Origin: Anthropogastromicrobium chipingensis_A
Lineage (GTDB): Bacteria > Bacillota > Clostridia > Lachnospirales > Lachnospiraceae
DNA: 32,917 nucleotides
Direction of reading: 5' to 3'
NCBI GenBank assembly: GCA_963605535.1
Contig: CAVCXB010000016.1
Span: 1-32,917, forward strand
Translations under genes and position numbers: made by a program
The notes under the pieces: model-generated
The model's input: only the letters and a program-made list of their open reading frames with translations
Told to the model about the DNA's origin: nothing
Databases searched by the model: none
Shown here: positions 1 through 8,915 of the stretch, one piece after another
How the letters are laid out: every line of letters begins with the position of its first letter
Position numbering within the stretch: position 1 is the stretch's first letter

Positions 1-119
1 TGAGGTATTTTTTTCGTCAATCTCTTGACCTATTTAAAGTATACAGGAAGCTTTCTATATTTTTATAGTTTACTTCCATATTTTGCGTTGTATGGGTAGT
101 ATGTGGAAAACAGGAAATT

Positions 120-722
120 TTATACGCAACAGAAACGAATGTTTAACGCGGCCCCATAAACCATTTCCGCCTTATTTTTCAAATTAAATACGGACATAGC
201 TGCAAATAAAAAGTACAGATTCGGTGCTCCATGGACAACTGACGGCATGGCTACCGCAGCCGCATGATTTTTCACCACACGCAAATATGGCGGATTTCCG
301 ATAATAAAATCATACCTTTTCAAATGCTTCCCTGCCAAAGCAGTCCCCTCAAATTCAGCCGCCTGAGAAAGCAGATAATCCTCATTTAAAATACAATATT
401 CAAACTCCTTTTCGCAGTGCTGTTTGATATATTCCATATTATTGCGAAGTACTGGTAAAACATCCACATCTGTTTCGTAACAGGTCAACGTAATCTTCGT
501 GATTTCTGAAACATTTTTCAAACGTTCTACCAATGCTGTTCCCAAGATACCTGTACCCGGATCTAAGATGCTAACATTACCAGAAACTCCTTCAATCGTA
601 AAAAGAGAGGCCATATATTCTGCGGTTTCCCGAGACGTAAAAAACTGACCTTTTTTCTTCCGTTCTTCCTTGGGCATAGCCTCAAGAAAAGTCGCAGTCT
701 GTGAAATTACATAATCTAGCAT
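120..722 (-). pseudogene. Truncated N6-adenine DNA methyltransferase (N-terminal part only)
   Basis: About 200 residues are readable. They carry a GQFFTS segment near residues 26-31, the SAM-binding motif DPGTG (55-59) and the catalytic NPPY motif (144-147) of Eco57I/BsuBI-type adenine-specific methyltransferases. Family members continue for a few hundred residues past NPPY with a conserved stretch after EMVY. Here EMVY is followed by about ten unrelated residues and a TAA. The other two frames downstream do not restore the family sequence, so this looks like a deletion or rearrangement junction near 145-150 and not a simple frameshift. AAAGGAG precedes the ATG at 722; an in-frame TTG lies just upstream at 725. 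No restriction endonuclease is visible, and the left window edge hides what follows. Target recognition and the C-terminal domain are missing, so activity is unlikely. Confidence 0.75.
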
Positions 723-811
723 CAAATTTTTTCTCCTTTATTATTCCAAAACGTTTTTTCGTTTTTCTTTTCATTGTTTGCATAATATATCGTACAGTAT
801 ATCACGTTAAC

Positions 812-840
812 AATAGAAAATCCAACTGCTTTTCTGTCAA
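812..840 (-). promoter_or_regulatory. Putative sigma-A promoter for the methyltransferase remnant
   Basis: On the minus strand a perfect -35 TTGACA (835-840) is followed, after exactly 17 bases, by TCTATT (812-817), a weak match to TATAAT. It lies about 90 bases upstream of the methyltransferase start and downstream of the polymerase gene. I see no convincing terminator between that gene and this site. Confidence 0.4.
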
Positions 841-879
841 TTCACACACCATGAACAATCGTCACTAGTAACCGAATAT

Positions 880-2517
880 CTACTTTGCCTTATGCCCGCC
901 GATCTGCTCGTTTCGCTCCCGCGCGGTCGCGCCGTCAAGCAGATTCATGCCCTTTAGAATCGCATTCTTTCCAAATTTTTTCTTAATCTGAAGCATCGCC
1001 TGCTGCATCTTCTTTTCTTTTTCGAGCGCCGCATTTTCTTCTTGTTCCTTTTTTTCAAGTGCCTCGTAATCGGTAAAAAGATCAAGCTGCTGCGGCTTTT
1101 TCTGGGTAGACTCTGACCCTTCTGGCACGACATGGTTTGCCGTAAGGCTAAGACGTCTCACAAGAAGATTGGTATCCATGATTTCATCATAGAGCTTTAA
1201 GACAGCCTCGGTTGCCAGCTTGGACGATGAGGTAAACCGCCCAAGATTGGTGGAGCCATGCGCACTTTTCGGGATCTGTCGGCCGTAGCGGTCGGTGACA
1301 ACGGGTCCGCGATAGCGCTCTCGCCGCTTGGGATCGGTGAGATTTTCAATATCGTAACCGATTGTGAGTACCATCTGATCGGTGACAAGACCTTTATCGA
1401 CAAGCTGCAATAATAGCTGATCAGTCATCTCTTTTACGATTAGGCGCGTCTTTTCTGCCGTGTATGGGCAGTGCAGCACCTGACCATTTTCGAGGCTGCT
1501 TGACTGCGGACGGTACGCCTTAATCTCTGCAAGCGTGCAAGGCTCCCAGCCCCATGCATGGTCAATCAAAAGCTCGGCGTTGATGCCAAACAGACGGTAT
1601 AATAGTTCTTCGTTGTGAAACTGATTTGCCGTCCCGACGGAGCATCTTGCCACATCACCCATCGTAAACATACCATTTTGCTCCAACTTTTTGGCGGTCT
1701 GCGAACCAACGCGCCAGAAATCGGTGAGGGGCCGATGATCCCAGAGTTGTCGGCGATAACTCATCTCATCGAGCTGTGCGATGCGCACGCCGTCTCGATC
1801 TGCCGGGATGTGCTTTGCGCCGATATCCATCGCAATTTTTGCCAGATAAAGATTTGTCCCGATTCCGGCTGTCGCCGTGATGCCAGTTGTTGCGAGGACA
1901 TCGCGTATCATCCGGCTGGCAAACTCGTAGGCACTTAGGCCCGTCAGCGGAAGATACTGCGTGATCTCGACAAATACCTCATCGACCGAGTAGGCATGAA
2001 GATCCTCCGGTGCAACATACTTTAAATAAATCTGATAAATCTTTGTGCTGTACGCCATATACGTTGCCATGCGCGGCGGCGCAACAATATAGTCAATCTG
2101 ATATTCTGGGTGTGCGGCAAGCTCATCTGCATTGCTCGATGAACCCGAAAAATGACGGTTTGGTGCCTGATAAATACGTTTGGCATTTGCCTGACGAACC
2201 ATCTGCACAACCTCAAAAAGCCTTGCACGCCCTCCGATTCCGTATTTCTTTAACGAGGGAGATACTGCAAGGCAGATGGTTTTTTCGGTGAGCGCGGCAT
2301 CCGCCACGACGAGATTGGTGCGAAGCGGGTCGAGACCGCGTTCTGCGCACTCGACCGATGCAAAGAAGGATTTTAAGTCGATGCACAGGTAGGTGCGATT
2401 TCCAGAGGAATTGCCAGATAAATTCTCAGATGACTTCTCAGGTGAATTTTCAGATAGAATTCCAGATGAATTTTCAAATGAGTTTCCAGATAAAGCGCCA
2501 AGTTGATTATTCGTCAT
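880..2517 (-). CDS. Y-family DNA polymerase (UmuC/DinB-like, translesion synthesis)
   Basis: This is a lesion-bypass DNA polymerase of the kind Firmicutes pair with YolD. The palm begins with CIDLKSFFASVE, whose Asp (residue 48 from the first ATG) is a metal ligand. The second acidic pair is D180-E181 in YSVDEVFVEI. A GIGTNLYLAK segment near 219 fits the fingers/thumb region. QQLDLF (477-482) is a good match to the beta-clamp binding motif, and a lysine-rich tail closes the 546-residue frame. Residues 12-39 are seven in-frame copies of a four-residue repeat ahead of the catalytic core, so this extension is probably not structural. GGAG stands 7 bases before the second ATG (2517) and only 4 before the first (2520), hence this start. 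The start lies inside the yolD-like gene, implying coupled translation. No LexA box was recognised. Confidence 0.9.
   Translation of the reverse strand: MTNNQLGALSGNSFENSSGILSENSPEKSSENLSGNSSGNRTYLCIDLKSFFASVECAERGLDPLRTNLVVADAALTEKTICLAVSPSLKKYGIGGRARLFEVVQMVRQANAKRIYQAPNRHFSGSSSNADELAAHPEYQIDYIVAPPRMATYMAYSTKIYQIYLKYVAPEDLHAYSVDEVFVEITQYLPLTGLSAYEFASRMIRDVLATTGITATAGIGTNLYLAKIAMDIGAKHIPADRDGVRIAQLDEMSYRRQLWDHRPLTDFWRVGSQTAKKLEQNGMFTMGDVARCSVGTANQFHNEELLYRLFGINAELLIDHAWGWEPCTLAEIKAYRPQSSSLENGQVLHCPYTAEKTRLIVKEMTDQLLLQLVDKGLVTDQMVLTIGYDIENLTDPKRRERYRGPVVTDRYGRQIPKSAHGSTNLGRFTSSSKLATEAVLKLYDEIMDTNLLVRRLSLTANHVVPEGSESTQKKPQQLDLFTDYEALEKKEQEENAALEKEKKMQQAMLQIKKKFGKNAILKGMNLLDGATARERNEQIGGHKAK
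2404..2487 (-). repeat. 12-bp tandem repeat, seven copies, inside the polymerase gene
   Basis: Read on the minus strand, seven consecutive 12-base units follow a consensus close to GAAAATTCATCT and encode GNSF, ENSS, GILS, ENSP, EKSS, ENLS and GNSS. The unit length keeps the frame, so copy-number change would not break the gene. Units differ by one to several bases, so the array is degenerate. Confidence 0.8.
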
Positions 2518-2833
2518 CATACTGCTCCGTTTCGATGTAATGTTCCGTCTGACGTATGGACTCTTCCACGGTTTCCTTCACCGCTGTACTATATCCGCGA
2601 AGTGCCGCGTAGGAGCCAAATTGTGCCGCACGGTCGGAAAGCGCCATCCGGGGATGGCGCTTGGAAACGTGATGTGGAAGATCTATGATATCCGCATATT
2701 TTTCTGCGGCGGTTGATTTCATAGATCCCATTTTTTGATTTGTTGCTATTGAATTTATTGAATTTATCGAATTCATCGTTTTTGCATCTGCGTTGCTTTT
2801 ATCATCAGCAAAATTTTGATTATCCGATCTCAT
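2507..2833 (-). CDS. YolD-like protein
   Basis: The C-terminal 65 or so residues carry the YolD-like signature: YADIIDLPHHVS, then the HP.M...DRAAQFGSYAAL block. YolD-like proteins are small, of unclear biochemical role, and typically precede a UmuC/UvrX-type Y-family polymerase, exactly as here. The first 40 residues are low-complexity and polar, including three copies of Asn-Ser-Ile (2747-2773), and are not part of the family domain. The ATG at 2833 has GAGG nine bases upstream and lies inside the end of the alpha-glucosidase gene (14-base overlap). The 3' end overlaps the polymerase start. An internal ATG (the MGSMKS segment) is possible but lacks a ribosome binding site. Confidence 0.8.
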   Translation of the reverse strand: MRSDNQNFADDKSNADAKTMNSINSINSIATNQKMGSMKSTAAEKYADIIDLPHHVSKRHPRMALSDRAAQFGSYAALRGYSTAVKETVEESIRQTEHYIETEQYDDE

Positions 2834-4496
2834 ATACGACAGCCTCGTATGGTCTGAGTGTGCCCTCTTCTGTATCCTTATAGTTCTGAATCAGAATGCC
2901 CTTTGCAGCACGAATCTTTTCCTGAATCTCTGCTGGAATGGCAATACTTTCATCGCAATCGTTGCACAGTACAAGCAGCTGCTTCTCGCCAAGGGTTCTG
3001 GTATAAGCGTAAATCTGCGGATGATCTGGAATCAATACGTCATACACGCCGTTTACCATGACATCGTTTGTGTGACGAAGTGCAATCAGCTTCTTATAAT
3101 ACGCAAAAACGGAATCTGGATCGTTTACCTGTGCGGCTGCGTTAATTGTCTTGTAGTTTTTATTTACCTGTAACCACGGCGTACCTGTCGTAAATCCGCC
3201 ATTTGCAGAGGTGTCCCACTGCATCGGAGTACGCGCGTTGTCTCTTCCGATCTCCTTTAAATAGCCCATGACAACATCGGCTGGGATATGCGCATTCTCA
3301 GTCAAATCTTTGTAGGCATTTAAGCTCTCGATATCGCGATAATCGGAAATATCATCCATATAAGCATTTGTCATACCAAGTTCTTCGCCCTGATATACAT
3401 ACGGTGTACCCTTCTGGAAATGAATGATGGTTGCGAGCATCTTTGCGGACAGCTCACGATACGCATCGCTGTCGTTTCCAAAACGGGAAACACATCTTGG
3501 CTGATCGTGGTTGGACTGGAAGAGGCTGTTCCATGCGCATCCCTCTAAGTCCTTCTGCCACTTTGTAAAGTTTGCGCGCAGCTCTGGCATGGTCATTGCC
3601 TTGCCGTCCCACTTTCCATGATGGTTCGGTGTGAGCGCACTGCTGGAAACATGCTCAAACTGGAAGATCATATCAAGCTCGCTGCCGTCGATATTCGCAT
3701 ACTTCTTTGCCTGCTCGGCATTGACACCTGGGCACTCACCAACAGTAATCAGACGATACTTTGACAGAACCTTTTCGTTCATCTCTCGCAGATATTTGTG
3801 GATATTCGGGCCGTCACAGCTGGTATTTCCCGTGTAGCCATTTCCGTTCTCCGGTCCGTCCGGCAGACCCGGATACTTGGAAATCATACTGATTACGTCC
3901 ATACGGAAGCCGTCGATTCCCTTCTCACACCACCAGGTCATCATCTTGAAGACTTCTTCACGCACCTTTGGATTATCCCAATTTAAATCTGGCTGCTTGC
4001 GTGAGAAGGAGTGCAAATAGAACTGACCTACGGACTCTACATACTCCCATGCGGAACCGCTAAAGCAGGACTCCCAGCGGTTTGGCGGATTGCCATTCTT
4101 GTCCGGGTCTGCCCACATGTAATAATCGTGGTACGGATTGTCCTTGCTTTTCTTGCTCTCGATAAACCACTTATGCTCATCAGAAGTATGATTGACAACA
4201 AGGTCCATCATGATCTTAATGTTTAAGCGATGTGCCTTCTCCAGCACGCGATCGAAATCCTCCATGGTTCCAAAATCGTCCATAATGTCCTGATAATCGC
4301 TGATGTCGTATCCATTGTCATCATTTGGAGACTTGTATACCGGAGACATCCAGATGACATCAATGCCAAGCTCTGCCAGATAATCGAGCTTCTCGTAGAT
4401 ACCCTGTAAATCACCGATTCCATCTCCATTTGAATCCTTAAAGCTGCGCGGATAGATCTGATATACTACCGCATTTTTCCACCATTTTTCGTTCAT
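2820..4496 (-). CDS. malL: GH13 oligo-1,6-glucosidase / alpha-glucosidase
   Basis: This 558-residue cytoplasmic enzyme is full length for the GH13 oligo-1,6-glucosidase group. It begins with WWKNAVVYQIYPRSF, followed by the calcium-site loop DSNGDGIGD (21-29). Conserved region I is DLVVNHT (98-104). The nucleophile is D200 in GFRMD, the acid/base E254 in TVGEC, and the transition-state Asp D331 in NHDQPR. The residue after the nucleophile is Val, which in this group goes with alpha-1,6 (isomaltase) preference, while Thr goes with alpha-1,4. The likely role is release of glucose from isomalto-oligosaccharides or panose-like sugars. It lies 47 bases after the GH31 gene in the same direction and has an upstream AAGAGG. 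Its end overlaps the yolD-like gene. Alternative specificities such as trehalulose or sucrose cannot be excluded. Confidence 0.93.
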   Translation of the reverse strand: MNEKWWKNAVVYQIYPRSFKDSNGDGIGDLQGIYEKLDYLAELGIDVIWMSPVYKSPNDDNGYDISDYQDIMDDFGTMEDFDRVLEKAHRLNIKIMMDLVVNHTSDEHKWFIESKKSKDNPYHDYYMWADPDKNGNPPNRWESCFSGSAWEYVESVGQFYLHSFSRKQPDLNWDNPKVREEVFKMMTWWCEKGIDGFRMDVISMISKYPGLPDGPENGNGYTGNTSCDGPNIHKYLREMNEKVLSKYRLITVGECPGVNAEQAKKYANIDGSELDMIFQFEHVSSSALTPNHHGKWDGKAMTMPELRANFTKWQKDLEGCAWNSLFQSNHDQPRCVSRFGNDSDAYRELSAKMLATIIHFQKGTPYVYQGEELGMTNAYMDDISDYRDIESLNAYKDLTENAHIPADVVMGYLKEIGRDNARTPMQWDTSANGGFTTGTPWLQVNKNYKTINAAAQVNDPDSVFAYYKKLIALRHTNDVMVNGVYDVLIPDHPQIYAYTRTLGEKQLLVLCNDCDESIAIPAEIQEKIRAAKGILIQNYKDTEEGTLRPYEAVVYEIG

Positions 4497-4543
4497 ATGC
4501 TTTGTAACCTCTTTCTCTTGCTCTCTTATTTTTTTATTTCTTC

Positions 4544-6895
4544 TTAGTCCAGTGCGGTCAGGATTTCCTTTACTGCACCAAATACATCTTCTGGTGCATC
4601 AAGTAGCGTGAGCTGATCGAGCAGATACGCATCGTTTCTTACGCCCTTCTTCTGTGCAATTGCATAGATCTGCTCCTTTAAGCCAAAGTCCATCTCAGAG
4701 CGATTTAACAGATCAAAGATGCGCTCCACTGGGCGATTGTCTGCAACAGAAGTATTATATGTTACAATCGTGATCTTATTTTCAATATTCTGCATTGGAA
4801 GCGCGACTGTGGTGCACTGTTTCTCACTATCATAGACAGCCTCAAGCGGCTGATAGGTGCCATCTGCTGCCTTTAACTGTGCAGTCATGCCCGGTGCCGT
4901 ACCTGCAAATACAAGCTCATAAGCGCGCTCGCTTGGCATGCCTTCTCTCTTTGTCTGATCTGGTGTGATTGTAAGAACAGCCTCATCACCCCACTGATAC
5001 TCAAATGTGGTAGAGCACCAACAATCATCCGTTGCCTCCTCGTCCAAACGGAAGCTTCCATCTGCCCCGGCAAATACCAGAACCTTAAGTGTTTCTGGGT
5101 TGTCGATCTTATTGCCTGTGGTTCGCGCATCCAGTGTCAGGATGCTGCCGGCCTTTGCGAGCACTGGAATGCTGTCCAGTGAGCGGTACAGCTCGATCTT
5201 TCGATCTCCATTATAAACCATTCCAGTAAACAGATCAATCCAGATTCCCTCTGGAAGCCATGTCATTACCTTGCCCATTCGGGTGGCTGCACTCATCGGC
5301 TGTGTGATTGGATTGACAATCAGATTCTCACCGAAATAATATTCGTTCTTTACCTTAAAGGCATCCCACTTGCCCGGATTCTGATAATACATCGGCTGGA
5401 TGATCGGAACGCCCTCCTCACTTGCCTTGCGGTTTAAGGTGTGCAGATACGGGATCATCTGATGACGCAGGCGAAGGAACTTGTCCATGATCAATTCTAC
5501 TTCTTTGCGGTAACGCCACGGCTCCTTGCCGTTAAACTCGCTGCAGGAGCTATGAAGACGCATGATCGGTGAGAATACGCCAAGCTGTAACCAGCGAAGA
5601 GCCAGTTCATCGTTCTTATAGCCCATCATGTGACCGCCGATATCATGGCTCCACCAGCCATAGCCGATGTTTGATGCTGTCGCGGTGAAGTACGGCTGGA
5701 AGTCTAAGGATTCCCATGTGATTACCGTGTCACCGGAGAATCCAACCGGATAGCGATGACTTCCTGGTCCTGCATAGCGTGAGAAAATCAGACCCTTGCC
5801 ATCCTTTTTCTGGCTGTGCAGTGTATGATAATGGTTGAGCATCCACAGCGGGTCTAACCCCGGAATCGCGGTATTGGTGCCCTGCTGCCAGTCGATCCAC
5901 CAGAAATCAACACCTGTGTTTTGCTCCAGCTTTTCGTAAACATATTTAAAATAGCCTTCAAGTAACTTTCGATTCGTAAAGTCGATTAAGATTGGCTCGC
6001 CCTTTTCCTGATCAACGCCCATGTACTCAGCAAACTCTGGGTAAAGCTCTTCGAAGGCGCGCACACCGTCTGCCGGGTGATCGTTTAACGTTACCTTCAT
6101 GCCTCTGTTGTGAAGGTTATCGGTGAAGCGCTTTGGATCTGGGAAATAGTCACGGTTCCAGGTGTAGCCTGTCCAACCGGTTCCATACTTTGGATCAATG
6201 TTGGTCACATGCCAATCCATGTCGATAACGCCAACGGTAAATGGAATGTCTTCTTTCTCGAAACGATCCATCAGCTCCAGGTAGGACTTCTCGGTGTACT
6301 TATAATAGCGGCTCCACCAGTTTCCGAGCGCATACTTTGGAAGAATCGGAGTGGCGCCGGTCAGCTTGTAGTAGTCCTTCAGACAGCCTAAATAATCGGT
6401 GCCATAGCCAAAGAAATAGAGATCCTCTGCCTCAATGTCTTCGCGGGTCTCGATCCAGCCATCGTCCGTGAGGAGCATGGAACCCTTATCGGAGATTACA
6501 GCCCAGCCTTCCATTGAAAACAGGCCGTCCTGTAATGGGATCGCACCGTTTTCCTCGTCGAGTGTTCGGGTGGTTCCCTTTAAGTTATGGCCTTTATCGC
6601 CGTAATGCCAGACGGAGGTGAATGCCACCATCTGGTTTTTCAGCTCGACACGTAGGTTATTTCCAGCGAATTTGCCGCCGGTGTAGACGAGTCTTGCCTT
6701 GTCGGTCTCGATGATCAGCTCGCCGTTTTTTTCGTTCACGGTGTATTCTGGCACGTCAAAGGTTCGATTTACTACCATCTGGGTTTTCTTATCCACAAAT
6801 ACACCTTTTTCGCTATATTCCATGCGGATCATGCTCGGTGTTAAGATGGTGAAACGATAGTGCTTGCCCTGTACTATTGCTGTTTTTGCGCTCAT
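4544..6895 (-). CDS. GH31 alpha-glucosidase family protein
   Basis: The 783-residue protein has an N-terminal beta-sandwich, a GH31 barrel from about residue 185 and distal C-terminal beta domains. The nucleophile is D335 in WWIDWQQG and the acid/base D389 in GFSGDT. VGVIDMDWH (221-229) and WWSHDIGGH (414-422) are further GH31 landmarks. No signal peptide is present, so it acts on imported sugar. Family members act on alpha-glucosides (alpha-1,4 or alpha-1,6), less often on alpha-xylosides; pairing with an oligo-1,6-glucosidase favours alpha-glucosides. The last 100 residues are less typical and may be an extra accessory domain. A strong GGGAGGT stands 8 bases before the ATG. It follows the sensor kinase gene by 172 bases, in which a TATACT without a good -35 could be a weak internal promoter. 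Confidence 0.9.
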   Translation of the reverse strand: MSAKTAIVQGKHYRFTILTPSMIRMEYSEKGVFVDKKTQMVVNRTFDVPEYTVNEKNGELIIETDKARLVYTGGKFAGNNLRVELKNQMVAFTSVWHYGDKGHNLKGTTRTLDEENGAIPLQDGLFSMEGWAVISDKGSMLLTDDGWIETREDIEAEDLYFFGYGTDYLGCLKDYYKLTGATPILPKYALGNWWSRYYKYTEKSYLELMDRFEKEDIPFTVGVIDMDWHVTNIDPKYGTGWTGYTWNRDYFPDPKRFTDNLHNRGMKVTLNDHPADGVRAFEELYPEFAEYMGVDQEKGEPILIDFTNRKLLEGYFKYVYEKLEQNTGVDFWWIDWQQGTNTAIPGLDPLWMLNHYHTLHSQKKDGKGLIFSRYAGPGSHRYPVGFSGDTVITWESLDFQPYFTATASNIGYGWWSHDIGGHMMGYKNDELALRWLQLGVFSPIMRLHSSCSEFNGKEPWRYRKEVELIMDKFLRLRHQMIPYLHTLNRKASEEGVPIIQPMYYQNPGKWDAFKVKNEYYFGENLIVNPITQPMSAATRMGKVMTWLPEGIWIDLFTGMVYNGDRKIELYRSLDSIPVLAKAGSILTLDARTTGNKIDNPETLKVLVFAGADGSFRLDEEATDDCWCSTTFEYQWGDEAVLTITPDQTKREGMPSERAYELVFAGTAPGMTAQLKAADGTYQPLEAVYDSEKQCTTVALPMQNIENKITIVTYNTSVADNRPVERIFDLLNRSEMDFGLKEQIYAIAQKKGVRNDAYLLDQLTLLDAPEDVFGAVKEILTALD

Positions 6896-7067
6896 GTTTT
6901 ATAACCTCCCTAGTTTTTTTCTTATTCGACTTTGATTTCGATTTTTTTATTCACTACTCTGTTATTCTGTATTTTGTTTTAGTATACAGCATAATTCTAC
7001 ATATTTCTTGCAATATTGTTCCAATTTATGACACGATCCTGCTGTGTTGTGCTCATTTTCCTATACT

Positions 7068-8777
7068 TTACTTATCTTTCAGTGGAATCCACACCTCTGA
7101 GATCGCCCCAAAATCTTCATCCATATTGGATAGATGGAATGCCGCCTGTTCGCCGTAGATTAGCTTCAGACGTTTTTTGATGTTTTGGAGACCGACATGA
7201 CGGCGATTGTTATAGTAGATTTCACCATCGTTCTCTATTTTTTCAAGGATTTCTGATGAGAAACCTTTGCCATTGTCGGATACACATATATACAGACATT
7301 CAATATCGTTGTGGGTTTCCTTCGTAATGAATAATGAGATCTCACCTTTTCGTTCCGGTGTGAGGCCGTGGGAGAAGGAGTTTTCCACTAAAGTCTGTAA
7401 TAAGAGTACTGGAATCTCAATATCCTCAAGTCCCTCATCTACCATACAGTCAAACTGGAAATATTCTTCACCGTAGCGGAAACGTTGGATGCTGATATAG
7501 TTGTTCACGTGGGTAATTTCCTCACGGAGCGGGCGCAGTACCTGTGAACCTTTGTAGATATAACGAATGTAATCGGACAGGATTGAGGTAATTGTAACGA
7601 TATCTGTTTCGCCCTTATTATCCGCAATTCCATGGATTAAACTGATACAGTTCAGGAAAAAGTGTGGCCGAATCTGCTCCTGCGCAAATTCGAGCTCGAT
7701 TTGCTTTTCATTTAATTCTTTCTCATAAATGGTAATCTTCAACGACTGAATCTTGCGAATTAGATTACGAAACTGCTCGTTTGCACTCTCAAGCTCTAAG
7801 AGGTTATTGGCAGAATTATCATGTAAGTAGGTATCAGTATCAAGTTCATCCAGGCTGTTAACGAAGCTTTGGAGTGGAAATAAAATATGGCGGATATAGA
7901 TCATCACGATTATGCCACTAACCAAAATACAGAAAGTTAATAGTATAATCAGAACCCACTCCCATCTGCTCACGATCTGAAGTACGCCATTTCCTGGAAC
8001 TACATAAATACATAGTTCTCCAAGGCCGCCAATCGTATAACGATAGATATTGGCCTGTTTTACGGTTCCCTGCTTAAATTCTTCGATCTCCTCATCACTT
8101 ACATCCTGAGGAAAAATATTGGTTTCATCATCAACATCGAATATGTATGGTAAGATTGTGTAGCCTTTCGTACACTCTTCAAGGTCTGTAAAAATGCGCT
8201 CCAATGGAATCAAATTTCCTGCTACCTTTGTTCCATTCATATACCATGTTAGTAGATACGTCTGATCTTCGATTTCAACAAAGTCGTGATAAAGAGAGTG
8301 CTGGCGTCCTGTCATATGCCCAGAAAAATAGTCCATCAAAAAGCGTTCAACTGGAGTTTTTACGCTATCCGAAAATTTTGTCGCTGTACTAGTAATTAAC
8401 GCATCTGATGTGCCAATATATTCATAATAACCATATACTGAATCATGCCAGATCGCTTGAATACGAAGCTGTTCTGAGATTTTTTTAAGTGTCTGAATTG
8501 CATTTGAGCTTCCAGAATCAAACACATCTGGCAATTCGTTTGACGCCTCATTTGACTCAAGCATGTTGATCAACTCTACACGCATTACATCAATTTCTTT
8601 TCGCAGCTGTCCGGCATATAACTCCACTGTCTCAGATACATACCGATTTACCAATTTTCTGTTCTGGTGAGCGCTGACAAGGAGTGTTCCTCCCAGACAA
8701 GATAACAAAAGCATTACGATTAAAAGAATTGAAAAAACGATCTTTCTTAAACTGAACTGCTTTACCTTAATCTGCAT
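7068..8777 (-). CDS. YesM/LytS-type sensor histidine kinase
   Basis: This membrane sensor kinase has 569 residues: a transmembrane helix at about 11-34, an extracellular sensing domain to about 272, a second helix at 274-297, a HAMP-like linker, then a His_kinase domain. The phospho-accepting His is H372 in IRPHFFLN. The ATP-binding domain shows an N-box in VENSFSHG (464-471) and a G-box DNGKGF (501-506). This architecture is typical of kinases paired with YesN-type AraC response regulators near Lpl/Msm-type sugar importers. The regulator at 12774-14414 is the likely partner, though four genes (counting this one) and a terminator separate the pair. The extracellular domain probably senses the sugar or the loaded binding protein. 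GGAGGGG precedes the ATG. Confidence 0.92.
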   Translation of the reverse strand: MQIKVKQFSLRKIVFSILLIVMLLLSCLGGTLLVSAHQNRKLVNRYVSETVELYAGQLRKEIDVMRVELINMLESNEASNELPDVFDSGSSNAIQTLKKISEQLRIQAIWHDSVYGYYEYIGTSDALITSTATKFSDSVKTPVERFLMDYFSGHMTGRQHSLYHDFVEIEDQTYLLTWYMNGTKVAGNLIPLERIFTDLEECTKGYTILPYIFDVDDETNIFPQDVSDEEIEEFKQGTVKQANIYRYTIGGLGELCIYVVPGNGVLQIVSRWEWVLIILLTFCILVSGIIVMIYIRHILFPLQSFVNSLDELDTDTYLHDNSANNLLELESANEQFRNLIRKIQSLKITIYEKELNEKQIELEFAQEQIRPHFFLNCISLIHGIADNKGETDIVTITSILSDYIRYIYKGSQVLRPLREEITHVNNYISIQRFRYGEEYFQFDCMVDEGLEDIEIPVLLLQTLVENSFSHGLTPERKGEISLFITKETHNDIECLYICVSDNGKGFSSEILEKIENDGEIYYNNRRHVGLQNIKKRLKLIYGEQAAFHLSNMDEDFGAISEVWIPLKDK

Positions 8778-8799
8778 TGGCTCCCCTCCTTTATCACGT

Positions 8800-8842
8800 C
8801 TACAATAAAAGCATCCAGAAAATCTGTCTGCCTTTATTGTAG
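8800..8842 (-). promoter_or_regulatory. Stem-loop between binding-protein and kinase genes
   Basis: A perfect 10-bp stem (CTACAATAAA at 8800-8809 with TTTATTGTAG at 8833-8842) encloses a further CAGA/TCTG pair. There is no U-run downstream, so it is not a standard terminator. It sits after the binding-protein gene, where stable hairpins often raise the amount of binding protein relative to downstream products by protecting the mRNA 3' end. That role is inferred. Confidence 0.5.
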
Positions 8843-8915
8843 TCTATTTTATTTTAGATGTCTATCAGGAAATCTTCGTTACATAAATGGTCCTGAGACA
8901 AGTTGCGTATACATA

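Noticed and set aside
1..119. Short open stretch after the truncated methyltransferase (starting ATGGAAGTAAAC on the minus strand)
   Set aside because: It encodes only about 20 residues before a stop and has no ribosome binding site; a link to an integrase-like sequence could not be supported.
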